Assembly: GCF_004770155.1 (NCBI RefSeq)
Contig: NZ_RQFA01000014.1
Span: 124,001 to 188,000, forward strand
Reading direction: 5' to 3'
Source of the DNA: Leptospira gomenensis
GTDB taxonomy: Bacteria; Spirochaetota; Leptospiria; Leptospirales; Leptospiraceae
DNA: 64,000 nucleotides
Of the stretch, positions 9,837 to 20,850 are shown piece after piece; position 1 is the first letter of the stretch, and the number at the start of each line of letters is the position of its first letter. The notes beneath the pieces are model-generated. The model was not told the origin of the DNA and searched no databases. It worked only from the letters and a program-made list of their open reading frames with translations. The position numbers were made by a program, and so were the translations under genes.

Positions 9837-10838
9837 ATGAACAAAGCCGTTCCCGAATCCGTCACGAAGAATATTACAAAATCGTTACACGTTCCGATCG
9901 AAGACGGTTTGACGATATCCGCAGAAGTCTACGGACCTTTACCGGTTGGGAAAGGTTCTCCGCCTCCGATTCTGTGCATCCACGGATTAACCGGAAATCT
10001 TATGAACTTTGCGCCGTTAGCAAGAAATTTAATGCGACAAGGTCTGACGGTCATCGCTTACGATCTCAGAGGAAGAGGAAATTCCTCGAAACCCGAAACG
10101 GATTACTCGCACGAAGTACACGCCGAGGACATACTAAAAATCATCGATCATCTGAATCTTTCGAAAGTCAATCTCCTCGCCCATTCTTTGGGATGTTGGA
10201 TATCGCTCACGTTCGCAAAACTTTATCCGGAACGAACCGAAAAACTCTGTCTCGTTGACGGAGGAGGAAAAATTTCCGTTTTTCGAAAACTTTCTAACCT
10301 GCGAATGATTCGGACCTCCCTCGAACGTCTCGGAAGAAACTTTTCCTCACCGGAAGAATATCTTCAGCTGGCGAAAAATTCTCCTATTTTAGGCTCTTGG
10401 AACGAAGACGTGGAGGCGTTTTTGCGTTACGAACTCGAGGAAACCACGGACCAAAACGGCGAAAAAGTCTACCGCTGCAACATTCCGCTCCGGGTGATAC
10501 GATCCGAACTCGTCAACATGGGCGGCGAAATGAAAGCGGAGGACATCCCACTACGTTTTATAAAAAATCCGATTTCAAGTTTTAGAATATTCAAAAAAAA
10601 TAAAATTCTTCCATATCGTTCGATAACTTCACCCGTACTGATCATACGAGCGGGAAAATCGAACTTCAAAAAAGGGGACGAGTTATTGCCCGATTCCGCC
10701 TTGTCCATTTTCGAAAAGGAACTAAATCGACCCGTTTTCCTAACTCTTCCGGATAAAAACCACTATGAAACCGTTCTACTACCGGACCTAAAACGGGACG
10801 AAACGATCGTTTGGTTTTTCAAAAAGAAAGAAAGATAG
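9837..10838 (+). CDS. Alpha/beta-hydrolase
   Basis: A 333-residue cytoplasmic hydrolase without a signal peptide. The oxyanion region CIHGLTGNLMNF, the YDLRGRGNS strand-turn, nucleophile elbow LLAHSLGCW and the terminal base LPDKNHYETVL follow the order of the alpha/beta-hydrolase fold; the acid is less certain, near RAGKSNFKKGDELLPD. A roughly 100-residue cap lies between the nucleophile and the acid. I chose the ATG at 9837 because it has GGAAG just upstream and the conserved fold begins about 35 residues later; a longer reading from 9672 adds a low-complexity Arg/Asn-rich segment. It converges on the pgs operon 105 bp away. The substrate is unknown. Confidence 0.82.
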   Translation: MNKAVPESVTKNITKSLHVPIEDGLTISAEVYGPLPVGKGSPPPILCIHGLTGNLMNFAPLARNLMRQGLTVIAYDLRGRGNSSKPETDYSHEVHAEDILKIIDHLNLSKVNLLAHSLGCWISLTFAKLYPERTEKLCLVDGGGKISVFRKLSNLRMIRTSLERLGRNFSSPEEYLQLAKNSPILGSWNEDVEAFLRYELEETTDQNGEKVYRCNIPLRVIRSELVNMGGEMKAEDIPLRFIKNPISSFRIFKKNKILPYRSITSPVLIIRAGKSNFKKGDELLPDSALSIFEKELNRPVFLTLPDKNHYETVLLPDLKRDETIVWFFKKKER

Positions 10839-10943
10839 ATAGATATAAAATCGGATTTAAGCAAGGAGATAAAACTTTCGTATCAATCGATGAATCGATT
10901 CGAATCTGCTAAACCGACGTCCGAATCGAATGTATTTTTTCGC

Positions 10944-12047
10944 CTAAAGCCGAACGGACGGGTTTTGTGTTTGTTCGCTTCCGTTGGAAATGCGACCCGA
11001 GAAAATCCAAAGAAAAAGAATCAAAACAGCCAACGCGAACGCGGCCAAACTACGGGACGGTTTTCGTCTGATGAGAAGATTCGAAGAACCCGGTATCGCC
11101 ACCGTTCCGATTTCGTATTTCATTCCCGCCTCAGAAGCCAAGGACTCGATTCCGATCACGTGTAAAATCGGGATTTTTTTTTCCAAAAACCGTTTCATTA
11201 CGGAATCGGGGGACGAGATATTTTCGTCCGAAGAAAATACGATTCCGCGTGGGATTCTTCCCTTCCCCAATCCCGTTCCCGCAGAAACTGTGCCTCCTCC
11301 GATGTTCACGTAAAGCAATATATTCGAAGTTTCATATATTCTCATTCTTTTAAGTAATGATTGTTCGAACGAATCCGAGGAAAGAAATCGATATCCGTTT
11401 TTAGAGATCGAGTCCCGGATTAAATCCGCACCTTCCTTATCGATTCCGATTCCCCGGTCGTCGATTCCTCCGACGCTGAAAAAGGAGGTTCGGTTTTCGA
11501 TGAATCCGTTTTTTATTAGGTCGCCTTCCATATCCGGCCACAAAAGCCCGGGAAGATTGGCGCCGAATTGCGAGGAAGAAACGCTTCCGATCACGATGGT
11601 TTTTAATCCCATCGCATCGGCCGCCGCAAAAAAAGCGACGTTCAACGCAGGAAAAGAGCCGGTTATTCCTGCGGAAATCGTATCCCCCGGTTTTAACCCC
11701 GCTTCCCGAAACCGCTGTACGAACCAAGCCGCAAAATCAGGATGCAACGACACAAGTTTAGCGGAGAGTTTTCCCGCGGAACTAGTAACGGACGAAATTT
11801 CTACCCCCACCAAACCGCTGTTATATGGATCAATCACTGGATCGATCGGGATGTTTTTCTCCGATCGTAACGTTTTTATCCGTTCGAACGCGGCGTAGGC
11901 CCGTTCACTCGCACTTTTTCGAATTTCATAAGCGTCCTGAAATTCCTCTTCCGGAAAATAGGATACTATTCCGTATAAAGACAAGGCGACTAACGTAATG
12001 GCCGAAATCCAAAACGGATTTTTATATCTTCGGAAGACTTCCTGCAA
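10944..12047 (-). CDS. pgsW: Poly-gamma-glutamate system protein, PgsW type
   Basis: A 367-residue protein anchored by one membrane helix at each end (about 13-33 and 332-352) with a large central domain between. It matches what I recall of the poly-gamma-glutamate system protein family that accompanies pgsB and pgsC in bacteria lacking the classical PgsA/CapA protein. Visible features are the central GITGSFPALN and NIGGGTVSAGTG glycine motifs and a D-x-Y-N-S-G-L-V-G segment. Translation appears to start at TTG directly after the pgsC stop codon, with GGAGG about 10 bases upstream inside the end of pgsC. It is the last gene of the kinase-phosphatase-pgsB-pgsC-pgsW set. Its biochemical role is not established; polymer export or assembly is inferred from context. 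Confidence 0.8.
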   Translation of the reverse strand: MQEVFRRYKNPFWISAITLVALSLYGIVSYFPEEEFQDAYEIRKSASERAYAAFERIKTLRSEKNIPIDPVIDPYNSGLVGVEISSVTSSAGKLSAKLVSLHPDFAAWFVQRFREAGLKPGDTISAGITGSFPALNVAFFAAADAMGLKTIVIGSVSSSQFGANLPGLLWPDMEGDLIKNGFIENRTSFFSVGGIDDRGIGIDKEGADLIRDSISKNGYRFLSSDSFEQSLLKRMRIYETSNILLYVNIGGGTVSAGTGLGKGRIPRGIVFSSDENISSPDSVMKRFLEKKIPILHVIGIESLASEAGMKYEIGTVAIPGSSNLLIRRKPSRSLAAFALAVLILFLWIFSGRISNGSEQTQNPSVRL

Positions 12048-12497
12048 CTAAAACGTCCCTCCTAAAAGGAGGATCAAAACCATCCGGAGAATACAAACGC
12101 AGACCGTGACTCCAGATACCGTCCGCAAGATCCCCTGTTTTTCCATCGACAACGCGATCAGCCCCGGAACCAGATGTCCAAAACCGGACGTTCCGACGCG
12201 TTTTCCCGCGTTGTGTTGGTTCAGAACTTCGCTTAACAAATATGAAATCAGAATGGAAACGATCAGAACGAACGCGATCTTCCTATTTCCGAAGGACAGA
12301 AAATGGGGTTCGGCGATCTTATAAATTCCGTAGGTGGAAAATGAAGAGAGCGTAACGATCAAAAGAAACCAGGGATCGGACAGTTCGAGCGCGAAATATC
12401 CCGGTACGATCCAACCTCCCGCGTGGATTCCCGTTTTTTCCTCGAAAACGAAACCGATAAGAATTCCGAGTCCAATAGAAAGCGTCAGGATTTCCAT
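12048..12497 (-). CDS. pgsC: Poly-gamma-glutamate biosynthesis membrane protein PgsC/CapC
   Basis: A 149-residue integral membrane protein with four to five hydrophobic helices. The amino terminus MEILTLSIGLGILIGFVFEE followed by a TGIHAGGWIVPGY motif is characteristic of CapC/PgsC, which pairs with PgsB to polymerise glutamate. The length equals that of Bacillus CapC when read from the ATG at 12497; a longer frame to 12539 adds 14 residues with no family match. From 12497 the start overlaps the end of pgsB by 13 bases, suggesting translational coupling. A second conserved segment, GFGHLVPGLIAL, lies near the C-terminus. Confidence in family and start is high, based on the motif and on the neighbours. 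Confidence 0.9.
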   Translation of the reverse strand: MEILTLSIGLGILIGFVFEEKTGIHAGGWIVPGYFALELSDPWFLLIVTLSSFSTYGIYKIAEPHFLSFGNRKIAFVLIVSILISYLLSEVLNQHNAGKRVGTSGFGHLVPGLIALSMEKQGILRTVSGVTVCVCILRMVLILLLGGTF

Positions 12498-13687
12498 GCC
12501 GATTTTTCCCGCAAACGATCGCATAACGTTTCCATCCAAACACGTCCGCTTCCCCGAAAATTTCCCGCTCCGATCCAGATCGAGTTCGAAACCGTTTTCG
12601 TTTTTTCAGGACTTTCGACCGACGGATCGTAATACCCGGAAGTTTCCCTCTTTTTGTTTCGATCGACAACGAGGGCGGTCCCCCGGTAAACTCTCAAAAA
12701 CGCTCTCATCCACGGTCCGAAGTAATGGATCGTTTCCACCTCCTTCAATCGTGAAAGTAATTTAGAAAATTCTAAAGTTCTAAATGGCCTTTCCCTTCGG
12801 GAATTAAAAACGACGACAACACGTTCGCACCTCCGTTCGTTCATCGCGGAACGGTAGATTTTTTCCCAGGAATCTACGTCGTTCGCCGCAAACGCAAAGA
12901 TAAAACCGATTTTTTCTCCGTTTGATTCCGAATCGACGATTTTCAACGCGCCCGGATCCGGACGTGTTTTCGACATTCCGTCACGGATCGTAGATTCCGG
13001 AATATTCAATTTTTTGCATATTTCGTCCGCAATCTCGAGATTTTCCGAATGTTCCCGATAGGACAGTCGGCTCAGAATTTCCCGGAAACGTTCGGATTTT
13101 CCCTTGTCATCCGAGTCCGGAAAAAAAACGGTCGATCGTTTTACTTGAGCGGTTTTAAGCAAAATCGAATTCTCAAAAGAATTTCCCAGAACGAGCGTTC
13201 CGCCGGTCGGGACCGTTTCGGCGAAAGCAAGTTCGGTCCATTGAGTCGGATCCCCCCATTCCGAGTGATCGGTACGAAGATTGGTGATCACGGTATGGGT
13301 GGCACGAACGAGGAAAGTTTCCGATTTTCTTTGATACTCTTCTTGCACGGCCATACATTCCAAAACGATCGCATCCGCCTTACGTTCGGCCGCATAACGT
13401 AGAAATTTTCCCTGTTCCGAAATCGAAATCCGGTTTCTGTCAATTTTAATCTCGCTTCGATCGGGAAATAACAACCTCGGAGAGGAACCGGTGGTTTTCG
13501 CGTATACGTTCCATCCTGCCTCGACAAGTACGGAATGGATCAGTCGTGTGACCGAGGATTTGCCTCTAGTTCCGTTGACGTGAATTCGAATCGGAACCGA
13601 ATCGATATCCGCGGATCTACGCCGTTTTTCCAGGAATAGATAGAGCGAAAAGAGGAAAAATGAAATCGATAAAATGATAAGCGACAT
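12485..13687 (-). CDS. pgsB: Poly-gamma-glutamate synthase PgsB/CapB
   Basis: An ATP-dependent amide ligase of the Mur ligase superfamily that joins glutamates through the gamma-carboxyl. The 400-residue protein has an N-terminal membrane helix (about 2-20) and then the Mur-type P-loop VNGTRGKSSVTR (residues 38-49), the downstream KTTGSSP turn, LECMAVQEEYQ and TNLRTDHSEWG motifs, all typical of CapB/PgsB. The gene starts 5 bp after the SpoIIE-type phosphatase stop and overlaps pgsC, so these are almost certainly one transcript. The product would be capsule-like or released poly-gamma-glutamate, used by other bacteria for osmotic, salt or immune protection. What it does in this organism is inference. 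Confidence 0.92.
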   Translation of the reverse strand: MSLIILSISFFLFSLYLFLEKRRRSADIDSVPIRIHVNGTRGKSSVTRLIHSVLVEAGWNVYAKTTGSSPRLLFPDRSEIKIDRNRISISEQGKFLRYAAERKADAIVLECMAVQEEYQRKSETFLVRATHTVITNLRTDHSEWGDPTQWTELAFAETVPTGGTLVLGNSFENSILLKTAQVKRSTVFFPDSDDKGKSERFREILSRLSYREHSENLEIADEICKKLNIPESTIRDGMSKTRPDPGALKIVDSESNGEKIGFIFAFAANDVDSWEKIYRSAMNERRCERVVVVFNSRRERPFRTLEFSKLLSRLKEVETIHYFGPWMRAFLRVYRGTALVVDRNKKRETSGYYDPSVESPEKTKTVSNSIWIGAGNFRGSGRVWMETLCDRLREKSAWKS

Positions 13688-13691
13688 CGGA

Positions 13692-14951
13692 TCAATCGGG
13701 GGAATTTAAGGATATCAAAAGTGCGGTTATATCGTCTTGAATTTTTTGTCCTCCGAGATGATCCATGAGAGCTTGTAGAATCGCGGGGATGGTTTCCTCC
13801 ATAGGCTCATCGAATTTTTCCGCCAGGATTCTCTGCACGGACAATTCGCCGAACTGTTGTTTTTCGGAATTAAATTCCTCATAAATGCCGTCCGTAAGAA
13901 GAAACAACCTATCCCCGTACTGATACGTCAACGAAAAGATCCCGTATCGGTTTTTCGAATCCAATCCCAATAGGGAACCTGTCCGATCCAAACCCATCAC
14001 CAAGTCCTTGGAAAGAAAAAATTGAGGAGGATGTCCCCCGGAGGAATACACGATCCTCCTTTGAACCGTGTCTATATCGGCGAGAAAACAGGAAAAAAAC
14101 ATCCCTATGTTTCCGAAATTACGGCAGTATTCGTAGTTGAATTCCGTCAGTAGTTCGCCCGGATCGACTTCCTTCTTTTTTAAGGATTCCAAAATTCCCT
14201 TGATCGTCATCGTCAACAACGCCGCTTGGATCCCGTGTCCGGTCGCGTCCGCAACGAACACCCGCAAAACACCGGGACGAATTTCGAAAAAATCGTAGAG
14301 ATCTCCCCCCACCTCCATCATCGGAAGATAAGCGGAATGGATCTCAATCCCGGAAACGGAAGGCATTACGGAAAGGATCTCCGATTGAAGACGTTTGGCG
14401 AGACTCAATTCCTCTTTCATCGCCTTGTAGTAGTTCGCGAGAAGTCTGGACCTCTGTCTTACCTTCTCTTCGAGTTTTTCCAGCAGCTCTTCCTTTTCAC
14501 GGTCCATACGTTTGAGAGTTTGATTGGCCCGTTTCAATTCCATTAGAATTCTATGTTTTTCTGATATATCTCGGATGATGACGTGGTATTGAAAGTCCCC
14601 TTCCGGTCCGGTTACGGAGATCGAAACCTCGGAAACAAGCACGGATTTGTCCTTGCGAATCAGACGAATTGGGCCGAAGGGTTTTTGTCTTTTTTTATCC
14701 GGCAGTTTGGCGACGTTTTTCAGGATTCTATAAAACCGATTTCTAATACGAAGAGGAAACTGATGTTCGATGGTTTTTCCGATGATTTCGGAGGCGAGAT
14801 AACCGGACATACGTTCCGCCGCGGGATTGATGAGAAACACTCTAAAATTCCGATCCAAGGAAACGATCGCATCGATCGCGGACTGGAATAAGATCGAATA
14901 CCGTTCCTCCGGGTCGTACAATTCTGATTTGGATCGCGCAGGAACGGTCAT
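13692..14951 (-). CDS. PAS domain SpoIIE-type (PP2C) serine phosphatase
   Basis: A 419-residue soluble regulator: a PAS domain (about 15-130), a coiled-coil linker rich in Lys/Glu (about 135-200) and a SpoIIE/RsbU-type PP2C phosphatase domain. The catalytic metal ligands are visible in PMMEVGGDLYDFF, VADATGHGIQAAL and LTDGIYEEFN, with QDDITALLI near the end. RsbU-like enzymes dephosphorylate anti-anti-sigma factors in partner-switching systems. No STAS protein or anti-sigma kinase is adjacent. It lies between a histidine kinase and pgsB with only 4 bp to pgsB, so controlling poly-gamma-glutamate production is an attractive guess. Confidence 0.9.
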   Translation of the reverse strand: MTVPARSKSELYDPEERYSILFQSAIDAIVSLDRNFRVFLINPAAERMSGYLASEIIGKTIEHQFPLRIRNRFYRILKNVAKLPDKKRQKPFGPIRLIRKDKSVLVSEVSISVTGPEGDFQYHVIIRDISEKHRILMELKRANQTLKRMDREKEELLEKLEEKVRQRSRLLANYYKAMKEELSLAKRLQSEILSVMPSVSGIEIHSAYLPMMEVGGDLYDFFEIRPGVLRVFVADATGHGIQAALLTMTIKGILESLKKKEVDPGELLTEFNYEYCRNFGNIGMFFSCFLADIDTVQRRIVYSSGGHPPQFFLSKDLVMGLDRTGSLLGLDSKNRYGIFSLTYQYGDRLFLLTDGIYEEFNSEKQQFGELSVQRILAEKFDEPMEETIPAILQALMDHLGGQKIQDDITALLISLNSPD

Positions 14952-15010
14952 ATACGTTATCGAGAAGAGTCTATTAGAATAAGATAAACCTTCCCGAAGT
15001 CAAGGATCTT

Positions 15011-16138
15011 TCAGAAGGATTCCGGAAGATCGACGTAAAACCGGGTCGTTCCGTTTTCGGATTGAAACGAAAGTTCGCCTCCCATTTCCAAAACGAGATT
15101 GTAGGAAACGGTAAGTCCCAAACCCGTTCCCTTACCGATTTCCTTCGTGGTATAAAACGGATCGAAAAGTTTATGACGGTTTTCCTCGGGGATTCCGATT
15201 CCCGTGTCTTCTACGACGGTTCGTAGAAAGGGCCTGCCTTTTTTTTTCAGAGGGATCCATTCCAAGGTAAGAAGTTTCGGTTTCGTAGGATCGGTCTGAA
15301 GATCCAGCGCATCTTTGGCGTTCGTGAGAAGATTGAGATACACTTGTCGGAGCCTTCCCGCGGAACAAACCGCATACACGGGAACGTCCAAAGGAGGAAC
15401 GACGACTTCGATTCCCGATTTGCGGAATCCGTTTTTCAAAAGCCCGAAAGTGGAACAGAAAATCGCGGTCAAATCGTGCAACCTCGCCTCTTCCTTTTCC
15501 AAGCGCGTGAACGTGAGCATATCTTTTACGATTTCGGAGATACGATTGCTTTCCTGCAGGATGATTCCCGCGTATTTGCGGAGCGGATTTCCCGATTCGA
15601 TTCCGTTAAAGACCAGTTCCGCGTAGTTGATCACTCCCATCAACGGATTGTTGATTTCGTGTGCCACTCCCGCGGAAAGAGTTCCGATGGCCTCCAATTT
15701 TTGTTTTTGAACCCAGGAGTCGGCCGGTTTTTCCGGATCGTTTCCGTTTTCGTAGGAACGCATCGTTCGAGCCGATCGGGAAACTTTCGAAAATTCGGAA
15801 ATTCTACCGGACTCTAAATATGCAAGAATTTGCATATTTTCGAAATCGAATGCAAAGAAAACGGAATATTCTCGAGAGGAAAAACCGCTTTTGCGGACGG
15901 ATATCGTGTAGGAAGGCGGATCGGCGACAGCCGGTTCGGGCCAAAGCGAAGGATCCGAAAAATCGGGAGCTGCGCCCGAAAATTCGAAAACTTCTCCCCA
16001 GTACGTAGTTCCGACTTCCAATCCCTCTTTCGAAAAACCGAAGGACTTGCAAAACGAGGAATTTGCCCGTTTGATACGGAAGGACGGATCTAAGATACAG
16101 CCTGGAACGGGAGAAAGTTCGAAAAAGTTATAAGACAT
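15011..16138 (-). CDS. Sensor histidine kinase (PAS-HisKA-HATPase)
   Basis: About 375 residues with no transmembrane segment. An N-terminal PAS-like domain (about 5-115) is followed by HisKA with GVAHEINNPLMGVINYAEL, the NtrB-like form, and a HATPase domain with NLLTNAKDAL, DTGIGIP and GKGTGLGL boxes. No receiver domain or response regulator is next to it. The start is uncertain: ATG at 16138 is drawn, and an in-frame GTG at 16171 adds 11 residues; neither has a clear ribosome binding site. The phosphatase gene follows after 59 bp on the same strand, so it may be the first gene of the transcript leading into pgsBCW. NtrB-like kinases normally signal to sigma-54 activators, none of which is visible here. 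Confidence 0.88.
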   Translation of the reverse strand: MSYNFFELSPVPGCILDPSFRIKRANSSFCKSFGFSKEGLEVGTTYWGEVFEFSGAAPDFSDPSLWPEPAVADPPSYTISVRKSGFSSREYSVFFAFDFENMQILAYLESGRISEFSKVSRSARTMRSYENGNDPEKPADSWVQKQKLEAIGTLSAGVAHEINNPLMGVINYAELVFNGIESGNPLRKYAGIILQESNRISEIVKDMLTFTRLEKEEARLHDLTAIFCSTFGLLKNGFRKSGIEVVVPPLDVPVYAVCSAGRLRQVYLNLLTNAKDALDLQTDPTKPKLLTLEWIPLKKKGRPFLRTVVEDTGIGIPEENRHKLFDPFYTTKEIGKGTGLGLTVSYNLVLEMGGELSFQSENGTTRFYVDLPESF

Positions 16139-16246
16139 CCGGTGTAAGCTATCGTAAGAACGCTTCCTCACTGATAGATTAGAACCGGATTCCGTTTAGA
16201 ATCTAACGTCAGAATACGGTAAATTCTGTTTCAAAAAGTAGAATCT

Positions 16247-16636
16247 TCAGTACACTTTTAGTAATTCCACTTCAAAAATGAGCGTGGAATTCGGAGGAAT
16301 CGAGGCTCCCGCTCCCCGGGATCCATATCCCAATTCGGGGGGAATGGTGAGTTTGCGGATTCCACCTTCCTTCATTCCTCGAACCCCTCGATCCCAACCT
16401 TTGATCACTTCGCCCGCGCCCAAATTGAACGTAAACGGGGTTCTACGATCCCGAGAACTGTCGAATTTCTTCCCGTTTGTGAGAGTTCCCACGTAGTGAA
16501 CGGTCACATTGGAACCGGAAAAGGCCTCTTTCCCGGTTCCGACACGGATATCCTTGAGAATCAGATCCCCGTCGGCCGACGCGGGAACGTTCGCCCAAAG
16601 AATGACAGCCGCCAAACAAAAATAGACTCGTTTCAT
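16247..16636 (-). CDS. FKBP-type peptidyl-prolyl cis-trans isomerase, exported
   Basis: A 129-residue exported proline isomerase. A signal peptide (about 1-21, cleavage near PASA-DG) precedes a single FKBP domain with the active-site pattern VHYVGTL, FDSSRDR, FNLGAGEVIKGWDRG, RKLTIPPELGYG and PPNSTLIFEVELL, which covers the conserved pocket residues Tyr, Phe, Asp, Val-Ile and Trp. It probably helps fold periplasmic or outer-membrane proteins. It is short compared with FkpA/Mip because the N-terminal dimerisation helices are absent. Its start codon overlaps the stop of the RRM gene (ATGA), so the two are translationally coupled although one product is cytoplasmic and the other exported. Confidence 0.92.
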   Translation of the reverse strand: MKRVYFCLAAVILWANVPASADGDLILKDIRVGTGKEAFSGSNVTVHYVGTLTNGKKFDSSRDRRTPFTFNLGAGEVIKGWDRGVRGMKEGGIRKLTIPPELGYGSRGAGASIPPNSTLIFEVELLKVY

Positions 16637-17001
16637 TTTCCTCTTCCTCCGGTCCTTCTGACCCCGGCCCCGGAAAATCCTCCGGTTTTCGATTGGTTTC
16701 CGTGAATTTTTCCGGAACCGGCCGCTCCCCCTTTCAGGGATTGTTTTTTCTCGAATTCTTTTTTGAGCTCTTCCGAATCCACGACGGCGATCTGTTTGCC
16801 TTGTATTTCTTTTTTGTGCAAAGCCGCGATGGCTTTGGCTCCCGCCGAATCTTCCATATCCACGGATCCATAGGACAAGGAACGACCGGTCGTTTTATCT
16901 TTTTTAATATGCGCTTCTTGAACGGTCCCGAATTCCGAAAAAATCTTTTTCAATTCCTCTTCGGTCAGTTCCTGGGGCAAATTACCTACTGATATTTTCA
17001 T
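16633..17001 (-). CDS. RNA recognition motif (RRM) protein
   Basis: A 122-residue protein with one RRM (about 1-78) and a basic Gly/Arg/Lys tail. RNP2 is ISVGNLP at the very N-terminus. RNP1 is the degenerate SLSYGSVDM, in which the usual aromatic at position 3 is kept as Tyr but the last aromatic has become Met. The tail contains GG, RR and GRG runs typical of RNA-binding extensions. Small bacterial RRM proteins of this type are known in cyanobacteria, where several are cold-induced, and in spirochetes; targets are mostly unknown. It overlaps the FKBP gene by 4 bp and is divergent from the srkA-like gene 70 bp away. Confidence 0.9.
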   Translation of the reverse strand: MKISVGNLPQELTEEELKKIFSEFGTVQEAHIKKDKTTGRSLSYGSVDMEDSAGAKAIAALHKKEIQGKQIAVVDSEELKKEFEKKQSLKGGAAGSGKIHGNQSKTGGFSGAGVRRTGGRGK

Positions 17002-17071
17002 GATTTTTCCTTCTTACGGAATCAATTTGTAAAATCCGATTCTATTGAAAACCAAATTCTAAACGTGCACG

Positions 17072-18175
17072 ATGGAATGGAGCGTTTTTGTCTTGGAGGA
17101 AAACGAAACGAACGAATCCTGGAAGGGAATGGCCGATTTTTTTTCACTCCATCCCGGAGAAATTCTTACCCTGGCCGAAGCCGCCGGTTACGAACCGTCC
17201 GGACATTGTATGGCACTCAATAGTTTGGAAAATCGTGTTTTCGATCTTCGTTTGGAAGACGGTTCCCATATCATAACCAAATTTTACCGTCCGGGACGTT
17301 GGACCCGGGAACAAATTCTGGAAGAACACCGTTTTTTAGAAGATTTACGTACGGAAGAAATTCCGGTTTGCGCGCCTCTGCGTTTTCCCGACGGAAACAC
17401 GGTGGCCTCGTTTCAAAACGAAATGTATTATTCGTTTTGGCCTCGGGTGGGCGGACGTTCTCCCGACGAACTGAACGCGGAACAACTTCGGATTTTGGGA
17501 AGATTGCTCGCGAGAATTCACAATGTGGGGGCCGCCCAACCGATGAAACACAGAATCACTCTGAATTCGGAGACGTACGGAAACGAACCCCTGAAAACCT
17601 TGCTCGCGGGAGAATGGATTCCTCCCGGATGCAGAAACGAATACCAAGACATCGTAAAACGAATCTTGGATCTATATCACCAAGCGATCGAATCGGTTCC
17701 GTTCCACAGAATCCACGGAGATTGTCACAAAGGGAATCTTCTCTTCGGAAACGAGGGTTGGTTTTTCGTGGATTTCGACGACAGTTTGAGCGGCCCCGCA
17801 GTCCAGGATTTTTGGATGTTACTTTCTAAGGGGCAGGATTCCTTCGAGGAACGGAACAAAATTCTCGAAGGGTATCGGGAATTCAGGGACTTCGACGAGG
17901 GCTGGTTTCGGCTCATCGAAATTCTCCGGGCGATGCGTTTTGTGCACTACTCCGCCTGGATTTCCAGCCGCTTTCGAACCGACCCGTCTTTCCCGAAAGC
18001 CTTTCCCCAATTTGCGGGCACCGATTATTGGGAAAAGGAAACCTGGGAACTCAAAGAACAGGTTCAACTGATTTTAGATTCCGCCGGAACCCGAAATTTC
18101 TACTCCGTTACGGAAATCCCCACCCCGGAAGAAGAGCTGACCAACAAGGATTTTTTTTGGGATCTGGAGGATTAA
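17072..18175 (+). CDS. srkA: SrkA/RdoA-type stress-response protein kinase
   Basis: A 367-residue member of the SrkA (YihE/RdoA) kinase family, small choline-kinase-like Ser/Thr kinases linked to Cpx stress and cell-death control in enterobacteria. Matches include LNSLENRVF, TKFYRPGRWTREQILEEH, PRVGGRSPDEL, the catalytic loop RIHGDCHKGNLLF and the metal-binding FVDFDDSLSGPAVQDFWML. The family usually begins near the internal ATG at 17129 (MADFFSLHPGEI), which has GGAAGGG just before it, so the first 19 residues drawn here may be untranslated. The C-terminal 35 residues are an unmatched acidic tail. It is divergent from the RRM gene. Presence outside proteobacteria is unsurprising, but the substrate is unknown. 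Confidence 0.88.
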   Translation: MEWSVFVLEENETNESWKGMADFFSLHPGEILTLAEAAGYEPSGHCMALNSLENRVFDLRLEDGSHIITKFYRPGRWTREQILEEHRFLEDLRTEEIPVCAPLRFPDGNTVASFQNEMYYSFWPRVGGRSPDELNAEQLRILGRLLARIHNVGAAQPMKHRITLNSETYGNEPLKTLLAGEWIPPGCRNEYQDIVKRILDLYHQAIESVPFHRIHGDCHKGNLLFGNEGWFFVDFDDSLSGPAVQDFWMLLSKGQDSFEERNKILEGYREFRDFDEGWFRLIEILRAMRFVHYSAWISSRFRTDPSFPKAFPQFAGTDYWEKETWELKEQVQLILDSAGTRNFYSVTEIPTPEEELTNKDFFWDLED

Positions 18176-18332
18176 CCGGTTGAATTTTGTAACGGAAAAG
18201 TAATAAACACGGATGGGCCGTCGGTAAAATTTCAGTTGTCCGACTTCCCCTATAGAAAACACTCAATCAACTGTTTTACGGATTTCTAAGCGAAAATCGT
18301 AGATTCTACAAAAAAACAATCGGAAGCGTTTC

Positions 18333-20621
<2,289 letters not shown>

Positions 20622-20657
20622 TCTCTTCGATTTAATTTAATTCGATTTAATTCGAAG

Positions 20658-20694
20658 GGCGATCGTTCTCATCGGGAACGGTCGCCTTTCTTTT
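20658..20694 (+). terminator. Rho-independent terminator after the phosphate transporter
   Basis: An 11-bp stem (GGCGATCGTTC paired with GAACGGTCGCC, one G-U pair) with a 7-base loop is followed by TTTCTTTT. It lies 37 bp after the transporter stop codon, in the right orientation. Confidence 0.85.
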
Positions 20695-20850
20695 GAACGG
20701 AAGTTCGGAACAAAAAACGAAATCGAATTACGGTTTTTAGAAAACTCTCGCCCGCCGGGTTTCATTCAAACTTGACGTCTCGTATAAAAATGCCGGAGTA
20801 GAGAGGGATTCGCTTCCTAAAAAATCGTAAGCGACTCGCAAAAGGTTTCT

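Noticed and set aside
20774..20790. TTGACG followed by TATAAA upstream of the GNAT gene as a promoter
   Set aside because: The two boxes are only 5 bp apart, far too close for a sigma-70 promoter.
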